Position numbers and translations under genes: made by a program. Source: SFTJ01 sp045613305 (GTDB lineage: Bacteria; Bacteroidota; Bacteroidia; Bacteroidales; Muribaculaceae). Taken from it: a DNA stretch of 64,000 nucleotides. Shown here one piece after another: positions 37,715 through 45,977 of the stretch. The DNA lies in contig JAZLAU010000037.1 of assembly GCA_045613305.1 (NCBI GenBank), forward strand, positions 1 through 64,000, read 5' to 3'. The notes under the pieces were generated by a model. The model had not been told where the DNA came from. It did no database searches and saw only the letters and a program-made list of their open reading frames with translations. Position 1 is the stretch's first letter. Each line of letters starts with the position of its first letter.

Positions 37715-39211
37715 ATGAATAACAAATCTTTTTTAACACAATGTATTTGCGTTATTATTTTCTTATCCATTTTTAGTAGCTGCAATTCTAGCTCAAATCA
37801 AGTTAAAGAAATGGGGGAAAAAATAGTACTAGCCGATAGTATAATAAACAATACGACAACATATTATATTGCTATAAATGAAGCAGAATCTGTTCTCGCT
37901 CCTAGTATTGATGAATTATTTACTTATGAGACAATATTCGAAAAAATGCTTTCTCTAATCCAATGTGGAGCTAAATTGGATTCTATCACTTATATAGGAC
38001 ATAATTGGTTCAAAGTTTCATATGATTTAACTGATTGGTATAATACCGAATCAGGAGATGAAGATGGATTAGCATTATTATACTGGAAAATAAAGAAAGA
38101 AGATGATAAATTCAAACTACATGATGTTGCATATGCATATTCACAATGTACGTCATATATTGAAGATTTACCTGTTGCTGATAGAATTAAATTTTGGTTT
38201 AACACTATCAAATATGAAGATGTACAACCTTATTTCCAAGGAAATATATGTAAAGTAAGAAATGATGACAAATATGGTTTCATCAATATTGAAGGCATAG
38301 AAATTCTCCCGTGCAAATATGATACTGTTGCATTTGTTATGGGTGATTTAATTAAAATAGATGAGGAAGAAATAGTATATGATGATTGCTGGGATAGTTT
38401 ACTTTATGTAAAATTAGATGACAAATACGGTCTGATTAATTTTGATGGAAAAGAGATTGCCCCTTGCAAATATGATGATTTAACATTATTTACTGAATAT
38501 CGATATCTCTTTAAAACGGAATTGGATGATAAATATGGTATGATTAATTTTGAAGGAAAAGAAATTATCCCATGTAAATATGATGATTTCATAATTGTTG
38601 AAGAAGATGGTTTTGATGTAATTAAATCAAAATCAAACGACAAATACGGTCTTATTAGAATTAATGCTGCACAGCTCTATGGTGAGGGATTTAAAATAGT
38701 TGAAGGGAAGGAAATTTTACCATGCATATTTGACGAATTAGAAATGGATGACTGGGAGATGGTTAAAGTGCAAAATAATGACCTTTGGAGCTATTACACG
38801 ATAGATGGAACACAAGTAACAGAATTCTATGAGGATGTCGAATATTATTATGATATGGACAGTCCATTGTTTGCCGCAAAATCAAATGGCAAATGGGGAT
38901 ATATTAATACGGATGGAGATGTATTAATATCATTTGTTCTTGACTATGCAGGGAAACCTCACGAAGACGGAACTGCATCTGTAAAGTATAATGGGCAGTG
39001 GGGTGAATTGGACCTAAATACACGACGTTTTAGTCGAACATACGATAATAGTGCCAGCAATTCTGGTAATTCTATCATAAGAAAGGCTTGTACTGTTTGT
39101 AGTGGAACAGGACAAATGCCAGTTCGAGGCGGAGGAATAGTTCTCGGTTATCAACAATGTGCAGCTTGTGGCGGATTAGGGTACATTACTGTTCCTTCCT
39201 ATTGGCCATAA
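37715..39211 (+). CDS. WG-repeat lipoprotein with DnaJ-like zinc-finger tail
   Basis: A 498-residue lipoprotein (lipobox FSSCNS). Residues of about 180-430 hold at least six WG-type repeats, such as KYGFINIEGIEILPCKYD, KYGLINFDGKEIAPCKYD, and KWGYINTDGDVLISF. Near the C-terminus two CxxCxG(T/L)G-like motifs (CTVCSGTGQ, CAACGGLGY) form one DnaJ-type zinc-binding module. The gene is much richer in A and T than its neighbours, lies just behind a tRNA-Leu and has no clear promoter, all of which hint at transfer. WG repeats are thought to mediate protein binding; the role here is unknown. Confidence 0.85.
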   Translation: MNNKSFLTQCICVIIFLSIFSSCNSSSNQVKEMGEKIVLADSIINNTTTYYIAINEAESVLAPSIDELFTYETIFEKMLSLIQCGAKLDSITYIGHNWFKVSYDLTDWYNTESGDEDGLALLYWKIKKEDDKFKLHDVAYAYSQCTSYIEDLPVADRIKFWFNTIKYEDVQPYFQGNICKVRNDDKYGFINIEGIEILPCKYDTVAFVMGDLIKIDEEEIVYDDCWDSLLYVKLDDKYGLINFDGKEIAPCKYDDLTLFTEYRYLFKTELDDKYGMINFEGKEIIPCKYDDFIIVEEDGFDVIKSKSNDKYGLIRINAAQLYGEGFKIVEGKEILPCIFDELEMDDWEMVKVQNNDLWSYYTIDGTQVTEFYEDVEYYYDMDSPLFAAKSNGKWGYINTDGDVLISFVLDYAGKPHEDGTASVKYNGQWGELDLNTRRFSRTYDNSASNSGNSIIRKACTVCSGTGQMPVRGGGIVLGYQQCAACGGLGYITVPSYWP

Positions 39212-39357
39212 TGAAAGCATTTTAAAAGAACATTTATATCTAAAAGAACAAGAATCAAATTGGCGACTACCCATTCTCTTTGAATTTAAGTTTTCACCAT
39301 TTTCATTTCACTTTGCCCGGTTTTTAGCAGACAGGTGAACTATATGTGGTGGGCAAA

Positions 39358-39726
39358 CTACTTATTCTTTTCCAAATAGTTGGCATACAACTTGCCCAAT
39401 TGGTCGGCAGTTACGCCGATAGTTGCAATTCGCTCAAACATGTGTTGCAGTTCTTCGCCCAACAACTGTTCGCGTCGCTGATTCACAATCACCTCGGCAG
39501 CATCGGGCATCACAAAGTAGCCCAAGCCACGCTTGTTATATATTATGCCGCTCTGCTGCAGATGGTCGTAACTGCGCACAACAGTGTTGGCATTAACCTC
39601 GAGCGATGCTGCTGTTTCGCGCACCGATGGCACGCGTCCGTCGGCCACCAACTCGCCCGACAACACTTGGTCGGCCAAATATTCTGCAATTTGAATATAT
39701 ATCGGTTTATTATCTTTAAAAATCAT
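39358..39726 (-). CDS. GntR-family (YtrA-type) transcriptional regulator
   Basis: A 122-residue protein with an N-terminal GntR winged helix (KPIYIQIAEYLADQVL, VPSVRETAASLEVNANTVVR, SYDHLQQSGIIY) and the short C-terminal helical region of the YtrA subgroup, which usually controls linked ABC transporter genes. I prefer the ATG at 39726 (MIFKDNKPIYIQI) to the one at 39771 because family members start there. It is the last gene after the ABC genes, an unusual order, and probably represses them. Confidence 0.9.
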   Translation of the reverse strand: MIFKDNKPIYIQIAEYLADQVLSGELVADGRVPSVRETAASLEVNANTVVRSYDHLQQSGIIYNKRGLGYFVMPDAAEVIVNQRREQLLGEELQHMFERIATIGVTADQLGKLYANYLEKNK

Positions 39727-39819
39727 TTCTTTTGTCGTTTTTGGTTTTACAATCTCTTCGGCGGGCCGCACCGGGCAGCCTCGTTATAAACGCATTGCTG
39801 ATTTCGCATTTTTGAGTCA

Positions 39820-39921
39820 TCAGGCTGCACAAAAATTAGATACGAGCGATGCCACCCACACCGAAATAATAACAATCGACATAGTAATCATTACCATAAG
39901 CCAGGGCTTTTTAGCACACAT
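39820..39921 (-). CDS. 33-residue single-pass membrane ORF overlapping the ABC permease
   Basis: Starts within the last codons of the permease gene (ATG at 39921; permease stop at 39913-39911) in another frame, the usual form of translational coupling. It encodes MCAKKPW followed by about 20 hydrophobic residues (LMVMITMSIVIISVWVASLV), i.e. one membrane helix with a positive N-terminus, ending at TGA 39822-39820. It could be a small accessory subunit of the transporter. No family is recognised and the ORF is short, so expression is unproven. Confidence 0.5.
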   Translation of the reverse strand: MCAKKPWLMVMITMSIVIISVWVASLVSNFCAA

Positions 39922-40738
39922 CCTTACGTTTGTACACCACATACGACGCCACAAACAGCACAATTGCAATCACCGCATAAGCAGCCAAATACATCCATTG
40001 GCATCCATCAAACAATAGCATTTCAACAAAGTCTTCGAGGTGTTGTGCATAATATTTTGTCAAAAACGCCATAATTGGCACCATCACTATCGTTAACACC
40101 GTTGAAAACACCTGTGTCAGCACATACATCTTAAGGTAAGAGAATTTAGGCCATAGTGTTGCAGCAAGGGCAAAAAGTGCTTGTGAGAATAATGTTCCAA
40201 CCACAAAAAACGCCAACAACCAAGCTCGCACCTCTATGAAATCGAGGGTATCGTGATAAAAAACTTCCTCCAGTGCTTCTCTCTGAGAGTCGATGCCAGC
40301 CGTCATAATAGCAAATGGGTTATTAAATTCGCTTAATTTCAGAAAACCCTCCATTTCACCCCAAATCACTGGCGCCACTATGCAGCGCACCAATTCTGCC
40401 GCATAGCCACAAGCAAAAAAGAGCAACACAAATCCCACCACATACACCAAGAACTGTTCAAGGTATTTTTCGAAAGTGGTAGCCGGAAGCATAAAGTTGC
40501 TGATTCGGCCTTGCTTGGTTCGCAACTGAGTGAACATCAGCGAGGCAGCAATGCCGCATCCTGTTGTCAAAAAAAACGGAGTAACAATATTTCGAAAACC
40601 CCAATACGGTATCAAAACATATATTAGAGTCAACATTCCAAACAAGCCAAATGCTCCAAGGAACATCATCTTGCTATTTTCCACAAAATCCTTCTTTAGC
40701 AGAAGCCATAGTCTGTTGAAACTGAAACTGTTATTCAT
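39911..40738 (-). CDS. ABC transporter permease-like membrane protein
   Basis: A 275-residue integral membrane protein with about six hydrophobic helices (for example MFLGAFGLFGMLTLIYVLIP, the stretch around VYVVGFVLLFFACGYAAEL, and MYLAAYAVIAIVLFVASYVV at the end). It lies 36 bp after the ABC ATPase gene, so it is probably the membrane half of that transporter. The substrate is unknown; YtrA-controlled systems of this kind often respond to cell-envelope stress. Confidence 0.8.
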   Translation of the reverse strand: MNNSFSFNRLWLLLKKDFVENSKMMFLGAFGLFGMLTLIYVLIPYWGFRNIVTPFFLTTGCGIAASLMFTQLRTKQGRISNFMLPATTFEKYLEQFLVYVVGFVLLFFACGYAAELVRCIVAPVIWGEMEGFLKLSEFNNPFAIMTAGIDSQREALEEVFYHDTLDFIEVRAWLLAFFVVGTLFSQALFALAATLWPKFSYLKMYVLTQVFSTVLTIVMVPIMAFLTKYYAQHLEDFVEMLLFDGCQWMYLAAYAVIAIVLFVASYVVYKRKDVC

Positions 40739-40774
40739 ATCATCAAAAATTTTTTAATCATTACACACATACCA

Positions 40775-41620
40775 TCATTTTCCCTCAAACAACTGCTTAA
40801 TCATAGCCGGATTGCACATCACAGCATTATAGAGCGACTCAATCTCTACCACAGTTTCCTCGCCGTCGACATTAGGCTTCACCACCACATTGCCTCCAAG
40901 AGTTGGCTGCCAATAAATGGCATCTGTAACGTCGTTAGTCATCTTAAATGCCAACCGGCGGCCAATCTCACCTATGCTTGCATTGAGCAGCACTTGGCTA
41001 TGGTCCACTATCAGCACATGGTCGAGCAGCGTGTCAACATCGCGCACCTGGTGGGTTGAAAGCAGCAGCACCTTGTCGTCGGTAACGCTTTTAGCGATAA
41101 CCTTTCTAAACTGGCTCTTGCTCATAATGTCGAGGCCATTGGTAGGCTCGTCCATAATCAGGATGCGAGTGTTAGCAGCCAGTGCAAAGCACAAAAACAC
41201 CTTCTTCTTTTGCCCCATCGATAGGGTTTTAAGGTTAACATTGCCATCAGGCACTTCAAAAATTCGCAGATACTCATCCATTTCCTCACGGCTGAATTTT
41301 GGATAAAACGGAGCATTCACTTTCACAAAGTTGTTGAGAGTAGTCTCAGGCAACTCAAATTCCTCGGGCACCACGAAAATTTCGCTCGTAGTGGAAGGCA
41401 AGCGTCGGCGCACATCTTCGCCGTTAACCATCACCATGCCGCTGGTGGGCGTAAGCAATCCCGACATTAAATGTATCAGGGTAGACTTTCCGGCCCCATT
41501 GCGGCCTAATAATCCATACACACTTCCGCCTTGCAGAGTGAGCGAAAAATCTTGAAAAAGATTTTGGGCTGACTTTTTATACCCAAATGTCAAGTTCTTA
41601 ATTTCTATCATACCATCCAT
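40775..41620 (-). CDS. ABC transporter ATP-binding protein
   Basis: A 281-residue ATPase with Walker A GLLGRNGAGKST, signature LSMGQKKKVFLC, Walker B RILIMDEPTNGLD and the switch histidine in LLSTHQVRD. It could start at 41620 (MDGMIEIK) or 41611 (MIEIK); both are plausible. The signature LSMGQKKK and size are typical of YtrB/CcmA-like exporters linked to GntR regulators. It heads the operon of permease, small ORF and regulator. Confidence 0.92.
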   Translation of the reverse strand: MDGMIEIKNLTFGYKKSAQNLFQDFSLTLQGGSVYGLLGRNGAGKSTLIHLMSGLLTPTSGMVMVNGEDVRRRLPSTTSEIFVVPEEFELPETTLNNFVKVNAPFYPKFSREEMDEYLRIFEVPDGNVNLKTLSMGQKKKVFLCFALAANTRILIMDEPTNGLDIMSKSQFRKVIAKSVTDDKVLLLSTHQVRDVDTLLDHVLIVDHSQVLLNASIGEIGRRLAFKMTNDVTDAIYWQPTLGGNVVVKPNVDGEETVVEIESLYNAVMCNPAMIKQLFEGK

Positions 41621-41718
41621 ACTTATTTTTTAATATTTTTTATATCTTCTGTTTTATGGTTATTTTTCTGTTTTTTTACACTAATTCCTCATTTTTTTCG
41701 GTTGAATATCGGTGTATT

Positions 41719-41734
41719 AGTGTGGTAGTACACT
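41719..41734. promoter_or_regulatory. Probable GntR operator palindrome
   Basis: AGTGT, six bases, ACACT: a perfect 5-bp inverted repeat right after the -7 box at 41736 and spanning the predicted transcription start. Further weak symmetry extends outwards. Position and form suit the YtrA-type regulator encoded at the end of this operon. Confidence 0.6.
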
Positions 41735-41735
41735 G

Positions 41736-41766
41736 CAAAAGTAATATCATTTTTTAATTCTGCAAA
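41736..41766 (-). promoter_or_regulatory. Promoter of the ABC/GntR operon
   Basis: On the minus strand TTTG (41766-41763), 19 bp, TACTTTTG (41743-41736). Leader of about 110 nt. From 41767 to 42040 I see no gene. Confidence 0.75.
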
Positions 41767-42040
41767 AAAATTCATGACATTTTTTAAAAAATTTTCATCA
41801 CTAAATCTCTATTACTCTCATTATCTGCCACTTAATTTATCGCTAAAAATAAAAATTTTGGGAACAACATATTCCCATTCATCACCGCACGAGCCACTTA
41901 CCGCTCTGCACACTGCACAAAAACCCGCGAAAAACAGCCAAAAAACCGCACCCTCACCCACCAAATTCCCAACCATCACCACAACCCGAAAAATCACACA
42001 GAAAAAACAACGGCAAAAAATTACGGAAATATTTCCTTAA

Positions 42041-42075
42041 TTTGTTTTTTTATCTAAATATTTGTTGTATCTTTG
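42041..42075 (+). promoter_or_regulatory. Promoter of pckA
   Basis: TTTG at 42041-42044 and TATCTTTG at 42068-42075; the 23-bp spacer is somewhat long. The leader of about 85 nt contains a small hairpin (CTCG/CGAG). Confidence 0.55.
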
Positions 42076-42166
42076 TACTCGCTAAACGAGGTCTTGTTCG
42101 CAACGGTCCTTGTGCGGCAGAAAAAAGAAAATTAATTATTCATCATAAAACATATTTTTAAGGGAA

Positions 42167-43771
42167 ATGTTTAAAAAAGAAGATTTATTAAAGTACGGCA
42201 TTTCAGGCACTACTGAAGTTGTGTACAACCCTTCTTACGAAACTCTATTCGAAGAAGAAACAAAGGCAGGCCTTGAAGGCTATGAAGTAGGTCAAGACAC
42301 AGAACTTGGCGCAGTAAACGTAATGACTGGTATCTACACTGGTCGCTCTCCTAAGGACAAATATATCGTTATGGACGAAACTTCAAAGGACACTGTATGG
42401 TGGACTACTGAAGGTTACAAGAACGATAACCACCCAATGTCTGTAGAAACTTGGAATACAGTAAAGGAAATTGCAAAGAAGGAACTTTCAAATAAGAGAC
42501 TTTTCGTAGTTGACGCATTCTGCGGTGCTAACGCCGACACTCGCATGTCTGTTCGTTTCATCGTTGAAGTTGCTTGGCAAGCTCATTTCGTTAAGAACAT
42601 GTTCATCTGCCCAACTGAAGAAGAACTTGCTAACTTCGAACCAAACTTCGTTATCTACAACGCTTCAAAGGCTAAGGTAGAAAACTACAAGGAACTTGGT
42701 TTGAACTCTGAAACTTGCGTTGCTTTCAACGTAACAAGCCGCGAACAAGTTATCGTTAACACTTGGTACGGTGGTGAAATGAAGAAGGGTATGTTCTCAA
42801 TGATGAACTACTACTTGCCACTTCAAGGCATCGCTTCAATGCACTGCTCTGCTAACTGCGACATGAACGGCGAAAACACTGCTATCTTCTTCGGTCTTTC
42901 TGGTACTGGTAAGACTACTCTTTCAACCGACCCTAAGCGCCGCCTTATCGGTGACGACGAACACGGTTGGGACGACAACGGTGTATTCAACTTCGAAGGT
43001 GGTTGCTACGCTAAGGTTATCAACTTGAGCAAGGAAAACGAACCTGACATCTACGGCGCTATCAAGCGTAACGCTCTTCTTGAAAACGTTACTGTTGACG
43101 CTGAAGGTAAGATCGATTTCAACGACAAGTCAGTTACTGAAAACACTCGCGTTTCTTATCCTATCAACCACATCAACAACATCCAACCAGGTAGCTCTGC
43201 TCCGGCAGCAAAGAACGTTATCTTCCTTTCTGCTGACGCATTCGGTGTGCTTCCTCCAGTTTCTATCTTGACTCCAGAACAAACTAAGTACTACTTCCTT
43301 TCTGGTTTCACTGCTAAGTTGGCTGGTACTGAACGTGGCATCACTGAACCAACTCCTACTTTCTCTGCTTGCTTCGGTCAAGCTTTCTTGGAACTTCACC
43401 CAACTAAGTATGCTGAAGAACTTGTTAAGAGAATGGAACAAAGCGGCGCTAAGGCTTATCTTGTTAACACTGGCTGGAACGGTACTGGCAAGCGTATCTC
43501 AATTCCTGATACTCGCGGCATCATCGACGCTATCCTTGACGGTTCTATCCTTAAGGCTGAAACTAAGAAGATTCCTATGTTCGACTTCGAAGTTCCAACT
43601 AGCCTTCCAGGTGTAAACCCTGCTATCCTTGACCCTCGCGACACTTACGCTGACGCTGCTCAATGGGAAGAAAAGGCTAAGGACCTTGCTGCTCGCTTCA
43701 TCAAGAACTTCGACAAGTACACTACTAACGACGCTGGTAAGGCTCTTGTTGCTGCTGGTCCTCAACTATAA
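42167..43771 (+). CDS. pckA: Phosphoenolpyruvate carboxykinase (ATP)
   Basis: A 534-residue enzyme interconverting oxaloacetate + ATP and PEP + CO2 + ADP; in gut Bacteroidales it mainly fixes CO2 onto PEP on the way to succinate. Motifs: GIYTGRSPKDKY near the N-terminus, P-loop GLSGTGKTTLSTDP, metal-binding GDDEHGWDD, and TGWNGTGKRI. Full length for the ATP-dependent family. Codons are extremely biased, as expected for a very abundant enzyme. Confidence 0.97.
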   Translation: MFKKEDLLKYGISGTTEVVYNPSYETLFEEETKAGLEGYEVGQDTELGAVNVMTGIYTGRSPKDKYIVMDETSKDTVWWTTEGYKNDNHPMSVETWNTVKEIAKKELSNKRLFVVDAFCGANADTRMSVRFIVEVAWQAHFVKNMFICPTEEELANFEPNFVIYNASKAKVENYKELGLNSETCVAFNVTSREQVIVNTWYGGEMKKGMFSMMNYYLPLQGIASMHCSANCDMNGENTAIFFGLSGTGKTTLSTDPKRRLIGDDEHGWDDNGVFNFEGGCYAKVINLSKENEPDIYGAIKRNALLENVTVDAEGKIDFNDKSVTENTRVSYPINHINNIQPGSSAPAAKNVIFLSADAFGVLPPVSILTPEQTKYYFLSGFTAKLAGTERGITEPTPTFSACFGQAFLELHPTKYAEELVKRMEQSGAKAYLVNTGWNGTGKRISIPDTRGIIDAILDGSILKAETKKIPMFDFEVPTSLPGVNPAILDPRDTYADAAQWEEKAKDLAARFIKNFDKYTTNDAGKALVAAGPQL

Positions 43772-43814
43772 TCGTTCGGCAATAATAAAACAAGAACTAT
43801 TATAAATTCCAACT

Positions 43815-43850
43815 ATGCCGCGCCTCTTTCTTGAGGTGCGGCATTTTTTT
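43815..43850 (+). terminator. Intrinsic terminator of pckA
   Basis: ATGCCGCGCCTC pairs with GAGGTGCGGCAT (one mismatch) around a 6-nt loop, then a run of T. From 43851 to 44101 no gene is seen. Confidence 0.9.
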
Positions 43851-44101
43851 GTTGCCGAATGCAGCCGCATTATTAACATCATTGCATCACTCACCCTACA
43901 AAGCCCTTGGCGACAACAGCAAGTATATATTCAATCTTTGTAGCCAACAACATCATTTCATCAGTCTTCGCATCGATTCTGCGTTAAGAGCACACACTGC
44001 ATTGCCGCCGACACTTCCAACCATCGCACAATGCACCACCGCCGAGCAACATAACTCCTTATCGAAACAAAAACACAACTTTCCGTCATACGCACTAATC
44101 T

Positions 44102-44148
44102 AAAAAAAATATTGCCGCAATCCACTTTTTTAGAGAATTGCGGCAATA
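44102..44148 (-). terminator. Intrinsic terminator after the radical SAM gene
   Basis: Perfect 12-bp inverted repeat TATTGCCGCAAT / ATTGCGGCAATA with a 15-nt loop; on the minus strand it runs into eight T. Confidence 0.9.
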
Positions 44149-44176
44149 CCACACAATTTATATAAAAAAACATATG

Positions 44177-45016
44177 TCACTTTCGGAATTGCTTAGTGAC
44201 GGCAGCATAGCCACAGCGGCAACATAGCGGCTCCACAGCCTCGTGGCGGCTAAAACCGTCATAAATGCTTTTAGCCCTCGCCGATGCCAAGATGTCGGGC
44301 AGCGATTGCTCAAACAGATCGCCAAGCACTATATCTCCAGCATGGTCAAGGCAACACGGCACAACCGTGCCGTCGACCAACACTCCCACCTGATTGCGCA
44401 ATGCGTAACAAAACACATCACCACCAGCACACTCCTTGCCCTCACTATCGGGCCATTCAAACATGCTATCGTATTCTATATATATGTTCTGCGCAAGTTT
44501 CCATCCATCGTGCCGCTCAGTCCACGGACGCGGGCACTGCTGCTCGCAGAGTTGCAATATTCGCTCATTGGCACTGTCATAGCCACCCCTATTCCATAGC
44601 CTCAACACCACTATGGTACCACTCTGGGCCATTAACTGTGCAAACTGCATCACTTCAGCCACATATTGCTCATGGTCGTGCCGTGCGTTACCCTCTTGCG
44701 AGTGAAGCGAAATCTGCACTTTGTGCAATCCGACTCCGCACAAATCATGTGCCCCCTTCACCAATGTGCCGTTGGTAGTAAGCACGGGCACAAAGCCCTT
44801 GCCGCGAGCCATCTTCACAAGTTCGGGCAAATGCGGATGCAGCATAGGCTCTCCCATCAGATGAAAATACAGAAACTGCACCTCGCCTTGCAACTTATCG
44901 GTGAGCAAATCAAATTCGTGCACCGACATCACACGCTTGGCCCTATCGGTTTTAGGGCAAAACACGCAATCGAGATTGCAAATATTGGTGATTTCAAGAT
45001 AACAGCGCGAAATCAT
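44177..45016 (-). CDS. Radical SAM/SPASM-domain protein
   Basis: A 279-residue radical SAM enzyme with the CX3CX2C cluster motif CNLDCVFC at Cys13, 17 and 20, followed by FHLMGEPMLHP (GGEP-like motif) and TTNGTLV. The C-terminal cysteine-rich part (VDGTVVPCCLDH, PLCCRCGYA) is a SPASM-type domain that holds extra iron-sulphur clusters and is common in enzymes modifying peptides or tRNA and in anaerobic maturases. No partner peptide gene is seen nearby, so the substrate is unknown. Its own terminator follows. Confidence 0.88.
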   Translation of the reverse strand: MISRCYLEITNICNLDCVFCPKTDRAKRVMSVHEFDLLTDKLQGEVQFLYFHLMGEPMLHPHLPELVKMARGKGFVPVLTTNGTLVKGAHDLCGVGLHKVQISLHSQEGNARHDHEQYVAEVMQFAQLMAQSGTIVVLRLWNRGGYDSANERILQLCEQQCPRPWTERHDGWKLAQNIYIEYDSMFEWPDSEGKECAGGDVFCYALRNQVGVLVDGTVVPCCLDHAGDIVLGDLFEQSLPDILASARAKSIYDGFSRHEAVEPLCCRCGYAAVTKQFRK

Positions 45017-45168
45017 AAATTGTAACTAACTGATGAACCTAACGTTTCACATGCAGCGGTGGTCAGCGGCCTACCATCGTTCCTGCGGTTTGCTGCGTTA
45101 CCAACTTGGTTGGTCATAAGCACACACGCTGCGACATCAACAAAGATAACAAAAAGGCATATTCTCCA

Positions 45169-45213
45169 CAAAAAAATTAGCGCTAACCCACAAATTATTG
45201 TGCAGTTAGCGCT
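45169..45213 (-). terminator. Intrinsic terminator of the DUF2147 gene
   Basis: On the minus strand AGCGCTAAC and GTTAGCGCT pair, with an inner CACAA/TTGTG stem, followed by AATTTTTTT. Confidence 0.9.
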
Positions 45214-45246
45214 CTACTAAAAATCACTCTCTAAATATATACTTTA

Positions 45247-45702
45247 CTACTTTATCTTCGTCCAGTAAAGAGTGGTGCCGATGCCTAAAATTGTGCCTCG
45301 CAATTTCAACTTTGTGTCGCTCACAAACTCAGCACTTGCGTTAACACGAAGGCCCTTGGTTGGGTCATAAATCTTTGCGCCGCCCCACTTTTTATCTTTT
45401 GCGTCATATTTCAAACCCTTAACGATTACCACCTTATCGATGTCTACATTTCGCAAATTCTTATCAGGGTTCTTAACGTCTTTACGCTTGTTGCCTTTGT
45501 CATCGTTTGGATGTTCCACCCAAAACACCTGTGCATTGTAGGTGCCGTCGGCATTCTTGGTTACTCGCACCTTGCTTTTGTTGCCACCACGGTCCGTGAG
45601 ATACTCGCCAACGATGCTGTCGCCGTTGTTGTTCTTTTCGTGAGCCACGGCTGGCAACAACGCCATTACCGCACACACCAATGTAATAATAAACTTCTTC
45701 AT
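45247..45702 (-). CDS. DUF2147 exported protein
   Basis: A 151-residue exported protein: signal peptide MKKFIITLVCAVMALLPAVA, then a lipocalin-like beta-barrel typical of DUF2147 (SIVGEYLTDRGGNKSKVRV, near the start; GAKIYDPTKGLRVNASAEF, KLKLRGTILGIGTTLYWTK at the end). Function of the family is unknown. A TAACTTTG -7 box (45746-45739) precedes it and its own terminator follows. Confidence 0.88.
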   Translation of the reverse strand: MKKFIITLVCAVMALLPAVAHEKNNNGDSIVGEYLTDRGGNKSKVRVTKNADGTYNAQVFWVEHPNDDKGNKRKDVKNPDKNLRNVDIDKVVIVKGLKYDAKDKKWGGAKIYDPTKGLRVNASAEFVSDTKLKLRGTILGIGTTLYWTKIK

Positions 45703-45915
45703 AAATGTTTTAATATACCTTTTTTACTTATCTGGGCACAAAGTTAAAACAATTATTCGAATTATGCGATATTTAGAACAAAAAATCGGTGCTTTATAAC
45801 AATATACACTCTCTCATCCTCTGCTCAACACGTTCTGCTCCGTGCCATAACTAAACATTCATATGAAGCCCCCACGGATACTGCGCTTGGCAAACTTTAA
45901 AGGCTAAATACGGTA

Positions 45916-45946
45916 GTGGCATCAATGGGGTTGCCATCGATGCCAC
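45916..45946. repeat. Inverted repeat downstream of the esterase-LysM gene
   Basis: GTGGCATC (45916-45923) and GATGCCAC (45939-45946) with an inner ATGG/CCAT pairing. It may end the Nudix-esterase transcript, though there is no T-run. Confidence 0.45.
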
Positions 45947-45977
45947 GCATAATGTAGTTTCTATATTTCTTCAGTTT

